From an uncultured Lachnospiraceae bacterium (GTDB lineage: Bacteria; Bacillota; Clostridia; Lachnospirales; Lachnospiraceae): 8,592 nt of DNA. This document shows, piece by piece, positions 1-7,749 of this stretch. The stretch spans positions 1 to 8,592 of the forward strand of contig CAJUHY010000082.1 in NCBI GenBank assembly GCA_910585895.1, written 5' to 3'. A program made the translations under genes and the position numbers. Below the pieces are notes generated by a model. That model was not told where the DNA came from, did not search any database, and worked only from the letters and a program-made list of their open reading frames with translations. How positions within the stretch are numbered: the first letter of the stretch is position 1; every line of letters starts with the position of its first letter.

Positions 1-43
1 TTAAAAATAATTTCGATTTTTCTCATTTTGCTATTGACATTTA

Positions 44-1171
44 TTAGCTGGACTCCAAAGTCTCAATCAGCATTCTGTAAAATGTAAAAGAACGGATTCC
101 TGCTCCCATAAAATCATATAATCCCGACCGATATTTCAACGAAACTTTTTCTTGGATTTCTCTTAATGTCCCCTGAATATAATTCTCGACAACATCCCGC
201 ATAATATCATTCTTATCATTTAACTGCGCACATACAAACAGGGCTGTCAGCAGGTTATGTATCCGCTCTTCCCTGCTCCACACACGCAATAAATTATATA
301 CATTTTTCTTATGCTCCTCTCTTTGATTGAGGAGAATCAGTATCTGTCCCACCATCATGTCCGTGGAAATATTTTTATTGGCAGAAATTTGAGGAACTAC
401 CTCATGTAAAAAATATAAGAAATCCTCTCCGGCAAGAAATCCCATGACTTCCAGGGCCCTCTTTGACATGGTTAACGGTCGATGCATATTGTAACTTTGC
501 AGCCAGGAAATAATATTCTGCTGCAGCTGCGGGTACTGCCGCCAAATATATTTGAGTATTGCTTCCCGATGTTGCGGGTCAGTAAAATGTACAATGTCTA
601 TGGATGTGATTCCTATGTAAGTATTCATCTCACCTTTACATATTTCCGCCCCAAACTGCTGCAATATTTCCTCCTGGGCATAGACATTATCTGTTTCTTC
701 CGAATGTTCAAAAGACCCGTAAAGCCGCTCGGCAGCCTCAATTACCCAAGTATAGGGCAAAGAATCAAAAGCTGCCGCAGCAACCATCAAAGCCATGGCA
801 TAGGAAGCATAATGATCCGCAAGCCACCTGGACAGTCCGCCCTTATCTTCAAACACGCTTCCTGTCCAGGTTCTTTGACCTGATGTGCCATTGCTCACAT
901 GAATGCTCTCAAATTGGGCGTCATCGCCAGCCATCACTCCATGATTATTGTAAATCCTGTACTGAATATAAACATTCGCCTTATCCGACTGCTCTCTGGC
1001 ATATTCCGATATTTTTTCGATAGAATCAACATCTGATTCATCTTCTCCAGCTGATTTATTTTCTTCCATCACATTTCGAGACGAGTTTTTTTGTTCCTCC
1101 CTGCTTTCCTCTGTGTCTTTGTTCTCCGATTTGGCATCAGATACCGTTCGTTCTTCTTGTTCATTTAACAT
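44..1171 (-). CDS. Unrecognised 375-residue protein, overlapping partner of the TIR gene
   Basis: I do not recognise the family. Residues 1-65 are highly charged, low in hydrophobics and rich in Glu, Lys and Ser, so they are probably disordered. Residues 66-105 look beta-rich and contain the glycine/aspartate segment HGVMAGDDAQFESIHVSNG (77-95). Residues 110-375 appear mostly helical, with aromatic-rich patches (TWVIEAAERLYGSF 141-154; AILKYIWRQYP 204-214). There is no signal peptide and no NTPase, nuclease or HTH motif. The stretch at 121-135 is hydrophobic but too short and alanine-rich for a confident membrane helix, so I infer a cytoplasmic protein. The ATG lies inside the end of the TIR gene (7-nt overlap) behind a GGGGAG ribosome site at 1178-1183, spaced 6 nt, which argues for translational coupling and a shared function. 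From memory, the glycine/aspartate segment resembles tags seen before effector or STAND-type domains, but this is weak. The gene is real; the function is unknown. Confidence 0.85.
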   Translation of the reverse strand: MLNEQEERTVSDAKSENKDTEESREEQKNSSRNVMEENKSAGEDESDVDSIEKISEYAREQSDKANVYIQYRIYNNHGVMAGDDAQFESIHVSNGTSGQRTWTGSVFEDKGGLSRWLADHYASYAMALMVAAAAFDSLPYTWVIEAAERLYGSFEHSEETDNVYAQEEILQQFGAEICKGEMNTYIGITSIDIVHFTDPQHREAILKYIWRQYPQLQQNIISWLQSYNMHRPLTMSKRALEVMGFLAGEDFLYFLHEVVPQISANKNISTDMMVGQILILLNQREEHKKNVYNLLRVWSREERIHNLLTALFVCAQLNDKNDIMRDVVENYIQGTLREIQEKVSLKYRSGLYDFMGAGIRSFTFYRMLIETLESS

Positions 1172-2058
1172 ATTTTACTCCCCAAGTATGTATCAGGAGA
1201 CTCCGTCTCCTTAAAATCCAGCTTTTTCTTAATGACGTCAGCCGCCTCGTATCCACGATGGGTAACGCCATAAATCCGGTCCCTTCTGCCTGTGCGTTTT
1301 ATCAAAGCCAGGCGAAGCAGTTCCTCAACCGCCGCCTCCCACTTTGCAACTGTGCGGGCAGAAGCCTTTTCACCTATAAAATCCCACATACCTGCCTGCA
1401 CATGGGTTCCTAAGATATCGCGTATCACTATAATTACACCCTGGTCCTCCGAGGCATAAGCCAGCAAAACCGCCGCCTCAAGGCTGAGGAATCCCTCAGA
1501 CTCTTTATCCGTCTCCGCTGCTGTTTCTGCTTTAGCATTGTCTGCCATAAGCGCTCTCACCTTGTGCAGAAATTCCGCCCTGTTCCGTTCCCACTTACTC
1601 ATATTCATGGGCGGCTTAGAAAATTCCTCCACCACCGTTTTCTGGAACTCATTGAGCCTGTGGTGCAATTCCCCTTCTTCGCTGTCCAGCTTAATGCTTA
1701 TCTGGTTCTTGTCAATACAGCCCCTTACGTCCTCAAACTGCATACCTGGCAGCAGAATTGCATCATATCTGTGTTTCAATACCCATGCCGCTCCCATCTC
1801 ATTCAGACTTGCCACACTGTCATAATAATTCTTTGAGAGGACGAAAAGGACATGCAGATTGTAATTCTGGAACTGCTCTGCCAAATAATCATAAATACTT
1901 TTGCCAAGCGGAATCTTATACGCATCCACAGAACTGCAGAAAATTTCTCCTTCGCCCAGCCCAATGTCTTCCAACAATTCCACAATCGCTTTGACATAAC
2001 CCACATCGCCAGACGAATGGCTCACAAATACCTTGGTTTTTCTCTCCTTTATACCCAT
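1165..2058 (-). CDS. TIR domain protein with C-terminal winged-helix domain
   Basis: Residues 8-145 form a bacterial TIR domain. Box 1 is KVFVSHSSGD (9-18). It is followed by IFCSSVDAYKIPLGKSIYDY (39-58), the strand LHVLFVLSKNYY (68-79) and SLNEMGAAWVL (84-94). Glu87 sits where NADase-competent TIR domains carry their catalytic glutamate, so NAD+ hydrolysis or conversion is possible but not shown. A charged linker (146-188) leads to a winged-helix-like region at 190-280, with an SARTVAKWEAAVEELLRLAL helix pair (233-252), a basic wing RTGRRDRIYGVTHRG (255-269) and a final helix. This may bind DNA or a partner. There is no signal peptide or membrane segment. The start ATG has TAGGAG at 2068-2073, spaced 9 nt. 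The chemoreceptor gene stops only 16 nt upstream and the next gene overlaps by 7 nt, so it belongs to the same operon. No ThsA-like Thoeris partner is present. The TIR call is firm; the role is open. Confidence 0.93.
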   Translation of the reverse strand: MGIKERKTKVFVSHSSGDVGYVKAIVELLEDIGLGEGEIFCSSVDAYKIPLGKSIYDYLAEQFQNYNLHVLFVLSKNYYDSVASLNEMGAAWVLKHRYDAILLPGMQFEDVRGCIDKNQISIKLDSEEGELHHRLNEFQKTVVEEFSKPPMNMSKWERNRAEFLHKVRALMADNAKAETAAETDKESEGFLSLEAAVLLAYASEDQGVIIVIRDILGTHVQAGMWDFIGEKASARTVAKWEAAVEELLRLALIKRTGRRDRIYGVTHRGYEAADVIKKKLDFKETESPDTYLGSKIC

Positions 2059-2067
2059 ATCATTTAT

Positions 2068-2073
2068 CTCCTA
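2068..2073 (-). promoter_or_regulatory. Ribosome binding site of the TIR gene
   Basis: TAGGAG lies 9 nt ahead of the ATG at 2058 and just after the TAA stop of the chemoreceptor gene. It fixes the TIR start. It also shows that the TIR gene has no room for its own promoter in the 16-nt gap, although one inside the chemoreceptor coding region cannot be excluded. Confidence 0.75.
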
Positions 2074-2074
2074 C

Positions 2075-3661
2075 TTAAAAATCTGCAAACACTTCCATCT
2101 GTTTTTTCAGTTCTTCTACAATCTCCCGATTTGTGTCCATACGTCCCGTAATATCTGACATATCAGCAACCAGGCTCTTGGTGCTGTCTGCAACTCCATT
2201 AATCCCATTGGCTCCCCCATCAATTGCCTTTGTAATGCTTTCAATAGAATCCGCTATCTCAACCATAGAATTTCTCAGGCGGTCGGTTCTGCTGTTAAAT
2301 GCATCAATCATTTCCTTTACATAATCGGCATCCTCTTTGTACTGTCTGCCGGAACGAACAAACTCCTGAAATTCCGTCAAAACCGTCTCGTTCATATAGT
2401 CTGCCATGTCCTGGGAATGTCTGGAGAGATTATGTACTGCGCTGGTAACAACCTGATTAACCTCCTGAATACGCCCGGCAGTTTCACTACAGGAGTTCGC
2501 CAGGGATTGTATTTCAGCTGCTACGACAGCAAAACTTTTTCCAGCTTCACCTGCGCGCATGGCTTCTACAGACGCGTTAAGTGCAATCAAATTTGTCTTC
2601 GAGGCAATTGTCACTATATCTTTTGTCAATTTATCTACCTGGTCTACACTCTTACTGTTTTCAATTGCCCCTTCAAGCACTTCCAAAATATCGGCTGCTT
2701 TCCTTTGAATCAGCTCTGTGTTGGACTGTGCCGCTGCCTCCATCTCATTCGCCCGTATTTTCATGGCGGCGGAATAATCCGTAATGGCGTTACATTCTTC
2801 TGCCATATCATGTACATCTGCTTTGATGCCCGTAGCGCTGCTGTTAATAATTGCTGCATTATTAGCTACTTTCTGAATTGTTGCAGACAGAGAACCTGCG
2901 AGTTCCGAAAGACCTCTGGCGCTTGTTCCCGATGTGCGGGTATGTTTCAGCACTTCACCTGTCACCTCGTCAAGCTTCTGCGAACTTCCCTGAAGTGTGC
3001 CTACCGTACCTTTGATTGGTGTTATCACGTATTTTTTAATGATACGAACAGCTGCAATTACTAATATCAGGCATGCTGCAATAGACACCGCGCCGATGAT
3101 AAGCGAAACAATATATACGGACAAAAGCTTCTGCCTTGCACTGGCTGTTCTTTCGCTTACAGCTTCATACAATTCATCGGTATTGGCCGCTATGGCAGAT
3201 CCGAAGCGGGCAACATCCCCATTGGCATAGGCATAGGCATCCTGTGTCTTACTGTCCGCACTCGCACAAACAAGATAGACCAGAGAATGCTTAAAAGAGT
3301 TATAGTTCTCCAAAAGCTGCGCATAGATTGCTTTTTCTTCTTCCGAAATATAACTTTCATATTCTTTCAAATATGTTTCCAGTTTTTCTTCTTCCTCTTT
3401 CATCTGCGCTACAACAGTAATCATGGTTTTATAATCTGTTGCGACAATATGGGACAACGCCATCTTATGGATATTTATGGTCGTGTGACGTATGTTCTGC
3501 AATGTTTCTGACCCTACCATATAATTATCTACAATATTTGAAGCATTTGAATTAACATTGTTAATATTGAAAACTGACAGAGCACTTGAAATCAATGCTA
3601 CAACTCCCAGCAGGATAATCGGAAGTATCAGACGTTGTTGTATAGTAAATTTTTTCCTCAT
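2075..3661 (-). CDS. Transmembrane methyl-accepting chemotaxis protein
   Basis: This is a 528-residue chemoreceptor. TM1 is about 11-31 and TM2 about 183-207. Between them lies a helical extracellular sensor of about 150 residues, like four-helix-bundle (4HB_MCP) sensors. The signalling hairpin tip is at about 348-392, with TNLIALNASVEAMRAGEAGK (356-375) and FAVVAAEI (377-384), close to the family consensus that contacts CheA and CheW. No CheR/CheB pentapeptide is seen at the C-terminus. After TM2 only ITPIKGTV (213-220) recalls a HAMP domain and the usual DEIG-type motif is missing, so HAMP is degenerate or absent. I chose the ATG at 3661 because MRKKF followed by a hydrophobic helix is the usual N-terminus. 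A GTG at 3685 would add eight residues and has a poorer ribosome site. It lies 30 nt after a solute-binding lipoprotein gene and 16 nt before the TIR gene. The lipoprotein is a plausible ligand-presenting partner (inference). Confidence 0.95.
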   Translation of the reverse strand: MRKKFTIQQRLILPIILLGVVALISSALSVFNINNVNSNASNIVDNYMVGSETLQNIRHTTINIHKMALSHIVATDYKTMITVVAQMKEEEEKLETYLKEYESYISEEEKAIYAQLLENYNSFKHSLVYLVCASADSKTQDAYAYANGDVARFGSAIAANTDELYEAVSERTASARQKLLSVYIVSLIIGAVSIAACLILVIAAVRIIKKYVITPIKGTVGTLQGSSQKLDEVTGEVLKHTRTSGTSARGLSELAGSLSATIQKVANNAAIINSSATGIKADVHDMAEECNAITDYSAAMKIRANEMEAAAQSNTELIQRKAADILEVLEGAIENSKSVDQVDKLTKDIVTIASKTNLIALNASVEAMRAGEAGKSFAVVAAEIQSLANSCSETAGRIQEVNQVVTSAVHNLSRHSQDMADYMNETVLTEFQEFVRSGRQYKEDADYVKEMIDAFNSRTDRLRNSMVEIADSIESITKAIDGGANGINGVADSTKSLVADMSDITGRMDTNREIVEELKKQMEVFADF

Positions 3662-3691
3662 CTTATATTCATATCCTTTCAGCACATGTTT

Positions 3692-4942
3692 CTATCTTGC
3701 AGATATCCCTTCTACCATCTCGTCTAACTGCTCCTGCAGACTCTGGCCCGAAGGATTTCCTGCCAAAATATTTTCTGTAAACTTAGTGACAGGATCCCAA
3801 AAATTGCCGCCTACCCGCTGAAGCTGAGAGAATTCTGACTGCTCTATAAGCGCTGTGATAGCCGGTGATTGCCTTATCTCATCGGAATCTGCAACCGCAA
3901 GGTTTGATGGCCCCTGCCCGCGCATTTCAAAACGCAGCTGTTGATTCTGTTCATTTGTAATCCATTCCGCAAGCTTGGCTGCCCATTGAGGATGTTCGGA
4001 ATAAGCATTTACACCGACCAGTTTACAGCCAGAAAAGGAAGCCATCTGCACCTGACGGCCGCTGCAGCTATAAGTAGGCAGCTTGGCGGCCCCGGTATTC
4101 TCTCCCCAGGCTTCTTTTACTGCAACTGAATTCCAGACTCCGCTGACGCCCGCTATCACCGAGCCATTCCTTACCCCATTGAGAAATTCTTCATCTGTAC
4201 AACTGGCAAATCCCGGGTTTTTCGCAATCTCGAGCATTGCCTGAGCCACATCAATCCCTTTGATATCCCCATCCGTTTGATTCCATGTACAGTGGTTCGT
4301 AATTCCATCATCGTTAAGCCCAACTTCAAGACCTGTATTTCCAAAGAACGAATATACATACCATGCAGAAGACCAGTCCATGGTAAATAATTTCTTGTTT
4401 GCAGCCGCAGCTTCTAAGATACCCTCCAGCGTCTTAACCTGTTCTTCTGTAATATATTGCTTGTTATAATATAGAAAATATCCATTATCTGCTGTCAATG
4501 GATATGCATATAGCTGATTGTCTACCGTAGCTGCCTCTACCGCACTTGAAAGATTTCTGCTGCTGATTTCATCCGCATTCTCTATCGGGTCTAATGCTCC
4601 GGCAGCGGCCAAAGTATTTAACTGGTCGTCAGCAAAACTGAATACATCCGCGCCATCCTCCAATCCGCCAATCAGCGCGTCTTTACACTGGGATTCTCCC
4701 TGTGCCTCATATGAAATCTGGAAATCCGCCTCTCCCTGATATTTCATTTGAAAACTCTGGATAATCTGTTTCATCAGCTCTGTGTCCTCCTCGGCTCCCC
4801 AGACAACCAGTTCGACTTTTGGAGATTCTGTATTCTCCAAATCCGTTTTCTCTGTCAAATCTGGATTCTCTGCCAGACCACATCCCGTAAGCGCTGCGGC
4901 AGATAGAATACCCAGAAGAAATCCGCATATTCTTTTTCTCAT
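3692..4942 (-). CDS. Extracellular solute-binding lipoprotein (MBP-like, family 1)
   Basis: A 416-residue lipoprotein. The signal peptide MRKRICGFLLGILSAAALTG ends in the lipobox LTGC, so Cys21 should be lipidated and anchor the protein to the outer face of the membrane. After an acidic linker (22-42), the mature part has the layout of maltose-type ABC substrate-binding proteins: VELVVWGAEED (43-53), ADVFSFADDQ (98-107), LYAYPLTADNGYFLYYNK (144-161) and a C-terminal lobe with GQGPSNLAV (342-350) and VGGNFWDPV (377-385). A carbohydrate or oligosaccharide ligand is likely from family resemblance, but the substrate cannot be read from sequence. No ABC permease or ATPase gene is adjacent. The next gene is a chemoreceptor, so a sensory rather than transport role is plausible. 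The ATG has GGGAG at 4947-4951, only 4 nt away, and a promoter just upstream. It is the first gene of the operon. Confidence 0.93.
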   Translation of the reverse strand: MRKRICGFLLGILSAAALTGCGLAENPDLTEKTDLENTESPKVELVVWGAEEDTELMKQIIQSFQMKYQGEADFQISYEAQGESQCKDALIGGLEDGADVFSFADDQLNTLAAAGALDPIENADEISSRNLSSAVEAATVDNQLYAYPLTADNGYFLYYNKQYITEEQVKTLEGILEAAAANKKLFTMDWSSAWYVYSFFGNTGLEVGLNDDGITNHCTWNQTDGDIKGIDVAQAMLEIAKNPGFASCTDEEFLNGVRNGSVIAGVSGVWNSVAVKEAWGENTGAAKLPTYSCSGRQVQMASFSGCKLVGVNAYSEHPQWAAKLAEWITNEQNQQLRFEMRGQGPSNLAVADSDEIRQSPAITALIEQSEFSQLQRVGGNFWDPVTKFTENILAGNPSGQSLQEQLDEMVEGISAR

Positions 4943-4979
4943 ATGTCTCCCATCCTTTATGTCAAATTTTTCCTTGGAA

Positions 4980-5009
4980 ATTATACCATATGATATAGAT
5001 AATTTGCAA
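4980..5009 (-). promoter_or_regulatory. Predicted sigma-A promoter of the lipoprotein-chemoreceptor-TIR operon
   Basis: On the minus strand the -35 is TTGCAA (5004-5009), followed by an 18-nt spacer and a perfect TATAAT (4980-4985). Transcription would begin near 4973 and give a leader of about 30 nt before the ATG at 4942. The -35 lies in the AT-rich tail right after the terminator of the preceding gene, so the two transcription units are packed back to back. This supports separate control of the esterase and the four-gene operon. Confidence 0.65.
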
Positions 5010-5010
5010 T

Positions 5011-5043
5011 AATGAAACAGGGGCTGGCACTGACCAACCCCTG
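5011..5043 (-). terminator. Intrinsic terminator of the esterase gene
   Basis: Read on the minus strand, CAGGGGTTGG pairs with CCAGCCCCTG across a 6-nt loop TCAGTG. This makes a 10-bp stem with one G-U pair (5018-5043), followed by TTTCATT. It begins 23 nt after the stop of the SGNH esterase gene. The short mixed U tract makes it moderately strong, so some read-through into the operon downstream is possible. Confidence 0.8.
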
Positions 5044-5066
5044 CTAAATTCTTTCACACGATTCTT

Positions 5067-7730
5067 CTATTTCTTAATCTTAACGCTAGATGCCTGCCCT
5101 TTCTGTTTCATTAATTTCTTATAGGCTTTCAATTTGCTCTTCGGCACTTTGATGGTGGCTTTCTTGTGAATGCCCTTAAATGCCTTCGCACCTACCGATT
5201 TCAGCTTCGTACCCTTAACAGTTATCTTTTTCAGCTTCCTGCAATTGTAAAATGCCTTCGAGCCAATCTTGGTAACATTCTTCCCAATCGTCGCGCTTGT
5301 GGCTTTGCCGCATCCCGAAAATGCACTGTTGCCTATGGATGTAACAAGGAACTTCTTACCTCCAATATTTACTGTATCTGTCATCTTGATACTCTTGCTG
5401 TTTTTGCTCTTGACACCGCTTAAAGAAACCGTGCCTTTCCCATCCGTCTTGGCAGTGGTAATCTTGTATTTATAATTTCCGACAGTGTAGACTGCATTCT
5501 TCCTGACAGTAATCTGGAATGTCACGGAGACTTCCCCTGTATAATTCCCCTTTCCAGTGATTTTTACAGTCGCTGTCCCGATATTTTTGTTATTTTCGTA
5601 ACTTACCGTATAGTCCTCGTTAATCTTTAAGCTGCTGCCCGCGTACGTTAGCGCAAGAGACGGCTCTATCGCTTTGCCTGTATAGTACTGATTCCCAATT
5701 CTATTGACAGCAGCCTTTGCGATACTTGTTTTTTCTGAGGGCGTTGGAGGTGTTGAAGGTCCCGAAGGTGCAAGGCTCTTATATTTTGCCTCCGCATCCG
5801 TCAATACTTTATAATTTTCCACAAGAGTCTTCTGATTGTCTGTCAGCTTGTCGTAAGCTTCCCTCGCAGCAGCGATTTTTTGCTTGCTGGCGTCATTATA
5901 AACCACTTCGCCAATGGCATTAATCAGCGTTACCACATTCACTACCGCCTGATCCACCGCTGCCTCTTCTGTCTGATAGCCAATCGCGTACAATGTAAAC
6001 TTCTTCGCTTCATCTCCCGCCGCCATTTTCAATTCAATTTTGTGCTTGGCAGACTCTTCTTCCTGCAAGGCAATGCATACTTTTCCATTATTCCAACCTG
6101 ATTGATTAAAACAACTCAGCGTAGACTTTTTCACGCCATCCACATATAAGTCTGCAGCACCATACGCACTCTCGCTTGTTTCTTTATATACGAGCATAAA
6201 TGTCTGGCAATTGACTTCAATTGTCAGCGGAGCAGCCGCGCCGCCCTCATCGTGCATCCAGTTATTCGGAAACCACTTTTCTCCATCTTTTCCATTATAT
6301 TTATACTGATATGTCGGTACATTGCTGTCATTGCTGCTAAATCCGCCGGCATCGATAGCGCTGATTGCCGAATCAGAACCCGCTGTTGTGGTCGAATCAA
6401 TCATCTTTATCCCTTCAAAGGAAGAAGATGTTACCGCTTCGATGGAATCCACATTTGTTATATTATCAGCCTCGGCTTCCTCTTTATCCACACGATCCAT
6501 CAGTTCAAGAATGCAATCCGCCATGAGTTTGTACCCATTGGCATTTGGATGAAGCGTATCGTTGTAAAACCAGTCATAAAAACCATCGCTCTGATAAACG
6601 TCTTTGATAGCGTCTGCCATACTAATCATGGGCAAATCATACTTTACACCATATTTGCGGTAATTCATCTCCTCTACGCGGTTCAAGTTGTTAAATACGG
6701 AAAATACCAGAACAACTGCTGAACCGGATTTCAATGCCTGGCGAATCAGACCTTCATATGCGCCGCCTTTTGATTCACAGCCGGCATCATTTACTGCAAA
6801 CTCAATAAATAAAATGTCTGGATGATTGCTGCCTTTGGGCAGGCGATCTACCACATCGCGCCCATAACGGATAATACCGATATCTGATGAGGTGCCGCTC
6901 ATGCCTGCATTGATAAAATGAACATTCTGCCCTTCATTTACGCCATATTTCTTAGCAAAAGCAGTTGCAGAGACTTCCGCATAACATGCGGAATTGGGAT
7001 TGTAGCCGCCGCCCTCTGTGATGGAACCTCCGATATAAGCCAGCGACACGTCCTTTCCTTCACGCGCTTTTTGAAGCGCCGCCTTTATGCGCGCATTGTT
7101 GCCAGTGGAGAAAACGCCCTGCCCAACCATTTGCTTATAAAGCTCTTCCTCCGGCTTAAATTCTTTAATTTCTTGCGGAATACCAGAAATCGACAAATCA
7201 TCTACATAGAATTCCGCCGTCTCGGACGAGGAACACTGAAGAAACAGGGAAATTTCATCGGCAGTTTCCGGAACGGTAAAAGAACCGCTCAGTTCCGTCC
7301 ACTCACCGCTCACACAGTTAGAACTCTTTACCGTAGGATACTGCGTGTTGCTGCTGGCATCCTTATACTGTATCCCCATGTCGATTATCTGCCCCGAACC
7401 CGAGTCCTGCTTTACATAAACTTTGAAATCATATGTATTCCCTGATATCACATATTTCACGAGCGGCAGCTGAATGCCGTGCCATGTCGCAGAACGTTCT
7501 TTGACTGACAGACTGTTATTGCCTACATCATGATGTACCGAAGTAGAGACTTCAATTTGGGCTCCGCGTCCCATAATCCCCTGATATTCACCGTCTTCAA
7601 AACCATTTCTGTAAAATTCTTTCTTCCCATCCGCTGCCTGCACATCCACCGGAAGCATCGTCAATGTCATTGCCGCCGCCAGAATTGCAGCACATACGCG
7701 CTTCCATCCATTCCTCATTACTCTCTTCAC
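5067..7730 (-). CDS. Secreted multidomain SGNH esterase with carbohydrate-binding and BspA-type LRR domains
   Basis: An 887-residue secreted protein, probably a polysaccharide deacetylase-type esterase. The signal peptide is 1-32, with likely cleavage after VQA. Residues 35-185 look like a CBM4/9 or CBM22-type carbohydrate-binding jelly roll. Residues 228-415 form an SGNH/GDSL hydrolase: GGSIT with nucleophile Ser236, AGMSG (275-279) for the glycine block, FAVND with Asn314, and DTLHP with Asp391 and His394. Residues 425-587 are a second beta-rich domain like the accessory jelly roll of CE2-type acetylxylan esterases (tentative). A FIVAR-like helical segment (592-653), a Pro/Ser/Thr linker (655-667), a Lachnospiraceae-type Ig-like domain (670-742, with GNYTG) and BspA-like LRR_5 repeats (787-865) follow. 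The C-terminus is Lys-rich with no LPXTG or membrane anchor. The GTG start is chosen for the AAAGGAG site 6 nt upstream. It has its own promoter and terminator. Acetylated plant glycan or mucin is the likely target; the exact substrate is unknown. Confidence 0.92.
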   Translation of the reverse strand: MKRVMRNGWKRVCAAILAAAMTLTMLPVDVQAADGKKEFYRNGFEDGEYQGIMGRGAQIEVSTSVHHDVGNNSLSVKERSATWHGIQLPLVKYVISGNTYDFKVYVKQDSGSGQIIDMGIQYKDASSNTQYPTVKSSNCVSGEWTELSGSFTVPETADEISLFLQCSSSETAEFYVDDLSISGIPQEIKEFKPEEELYKQMVGQGVFSTGNNARIKAALQKAREGKDVSLAYIGGSITEGGGYNPNSACYAEVSATAFAKKYGVNEGQNVHFINAGMSGTSSDIGIIRYGRDVVDRLPKGSNHPDILFIEFAVNDAGCESKGGAYEGLIRQALKSGSAVVLVFSVFNNLNRVEEMNYRKYGVKYDLPMISMADAIKDVYQSDGFYDWFYNDTLHPNANGYKLMADCILELMDRVDKEEAEADNITNVDSIEAVTSSSFEGIKMIDSTTTAGSDSAISAIDAGGFSSNDSNVPTYQYKYNGKDGEKWFPNNWMHDEGGAAAPLTIEVNCQTFMLVYKETSESAYGAADLYVDGVKKSTLSCFNQSGWNNGKVCIALQEEESAKHKIELKMAAGDEAKKFTLYAIGYQTEEAAVDQAVVNVVTLINAIGEVVYNDASKQKIAAAREAYDKLTDNQKTLVENYKVLTDAEAKYKSLAPSGPSTPPTPSEKTSIAKAAVNRIGNQYYTGKAIEPSLALTYAGSSLKINEDYTVSYENNKNIGTATVKITGKGNYTGEVSVTFQITVRKNAVYTVGNYKYKITTAKTDGKGTVSLSGVKSKNSKSIKMTDTVNIGGKKFLVTSIGNSAFSGCGKATSATIGKNVTKIGSKAFYNCRKLKKITVKGTKLKSVGAKAFKGIHKKATIKVPKSKLKAYKKLMKQKGQASSVKIKK

Positions 7731-7736
7731 AATTTA

Positions 7737-7743
7737 CTCCTTT
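7737..7743 (-). promoter_or_regulatory. Ribosome binding site that sets a GTG start for the esterase
   Basis: AAAGGAG is followed by a 6-nt spacer and GTG at 7730. An in-frame ATG four codons later (7718) would leave an 18-nt spacing, so the GTG is preferred. The extra residues MKRV also fit the basic n-region of the signal peptide. Confidence 0.75.
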
Positions 7744-7749
7744 CATTAT

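Noticed and set aside
1..43. Terminator after the last gene of the operon
   Set aside because: The 43 bases after the stop at 44 are AT-rich, but I find no GC stem with a T tract. The operon end is not in view.
44..2058. Thoeris defence system
   Set aside because: The partner has neither the SIR2/Macro/SLOG parts of ThsA nor any NTPase motif, and the TIR protein carries a winged-helix domain not found in ThsB.
2417..3064. Plus-strand open frame of 215 codons opposite the chemoreceptor
   Set aside because: It lies wholly inside the well-supported chemoreceptor gene on the other strand. The product is Cys/Phe-rich with no family features.
3662..3685. GTG start at 3685 for the chemoreceptor
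   Set aside because: It would add MLKGYEYK before the usual MRKKF-plus-membrane-helix start, and the bases before it give only a poor ribosome site. It cannot be fully excluded because the site for the ATG at 3661 (AAAGGA, 12 nt away) is also not ideal.
6252..6722. Plus-strand open frame of 156 codons opposite the esterase
   Set aside because: It is antisense to the catalytic SGNH region, where the minus-strand motifs are clear. No ribosome site or recognisable domain.
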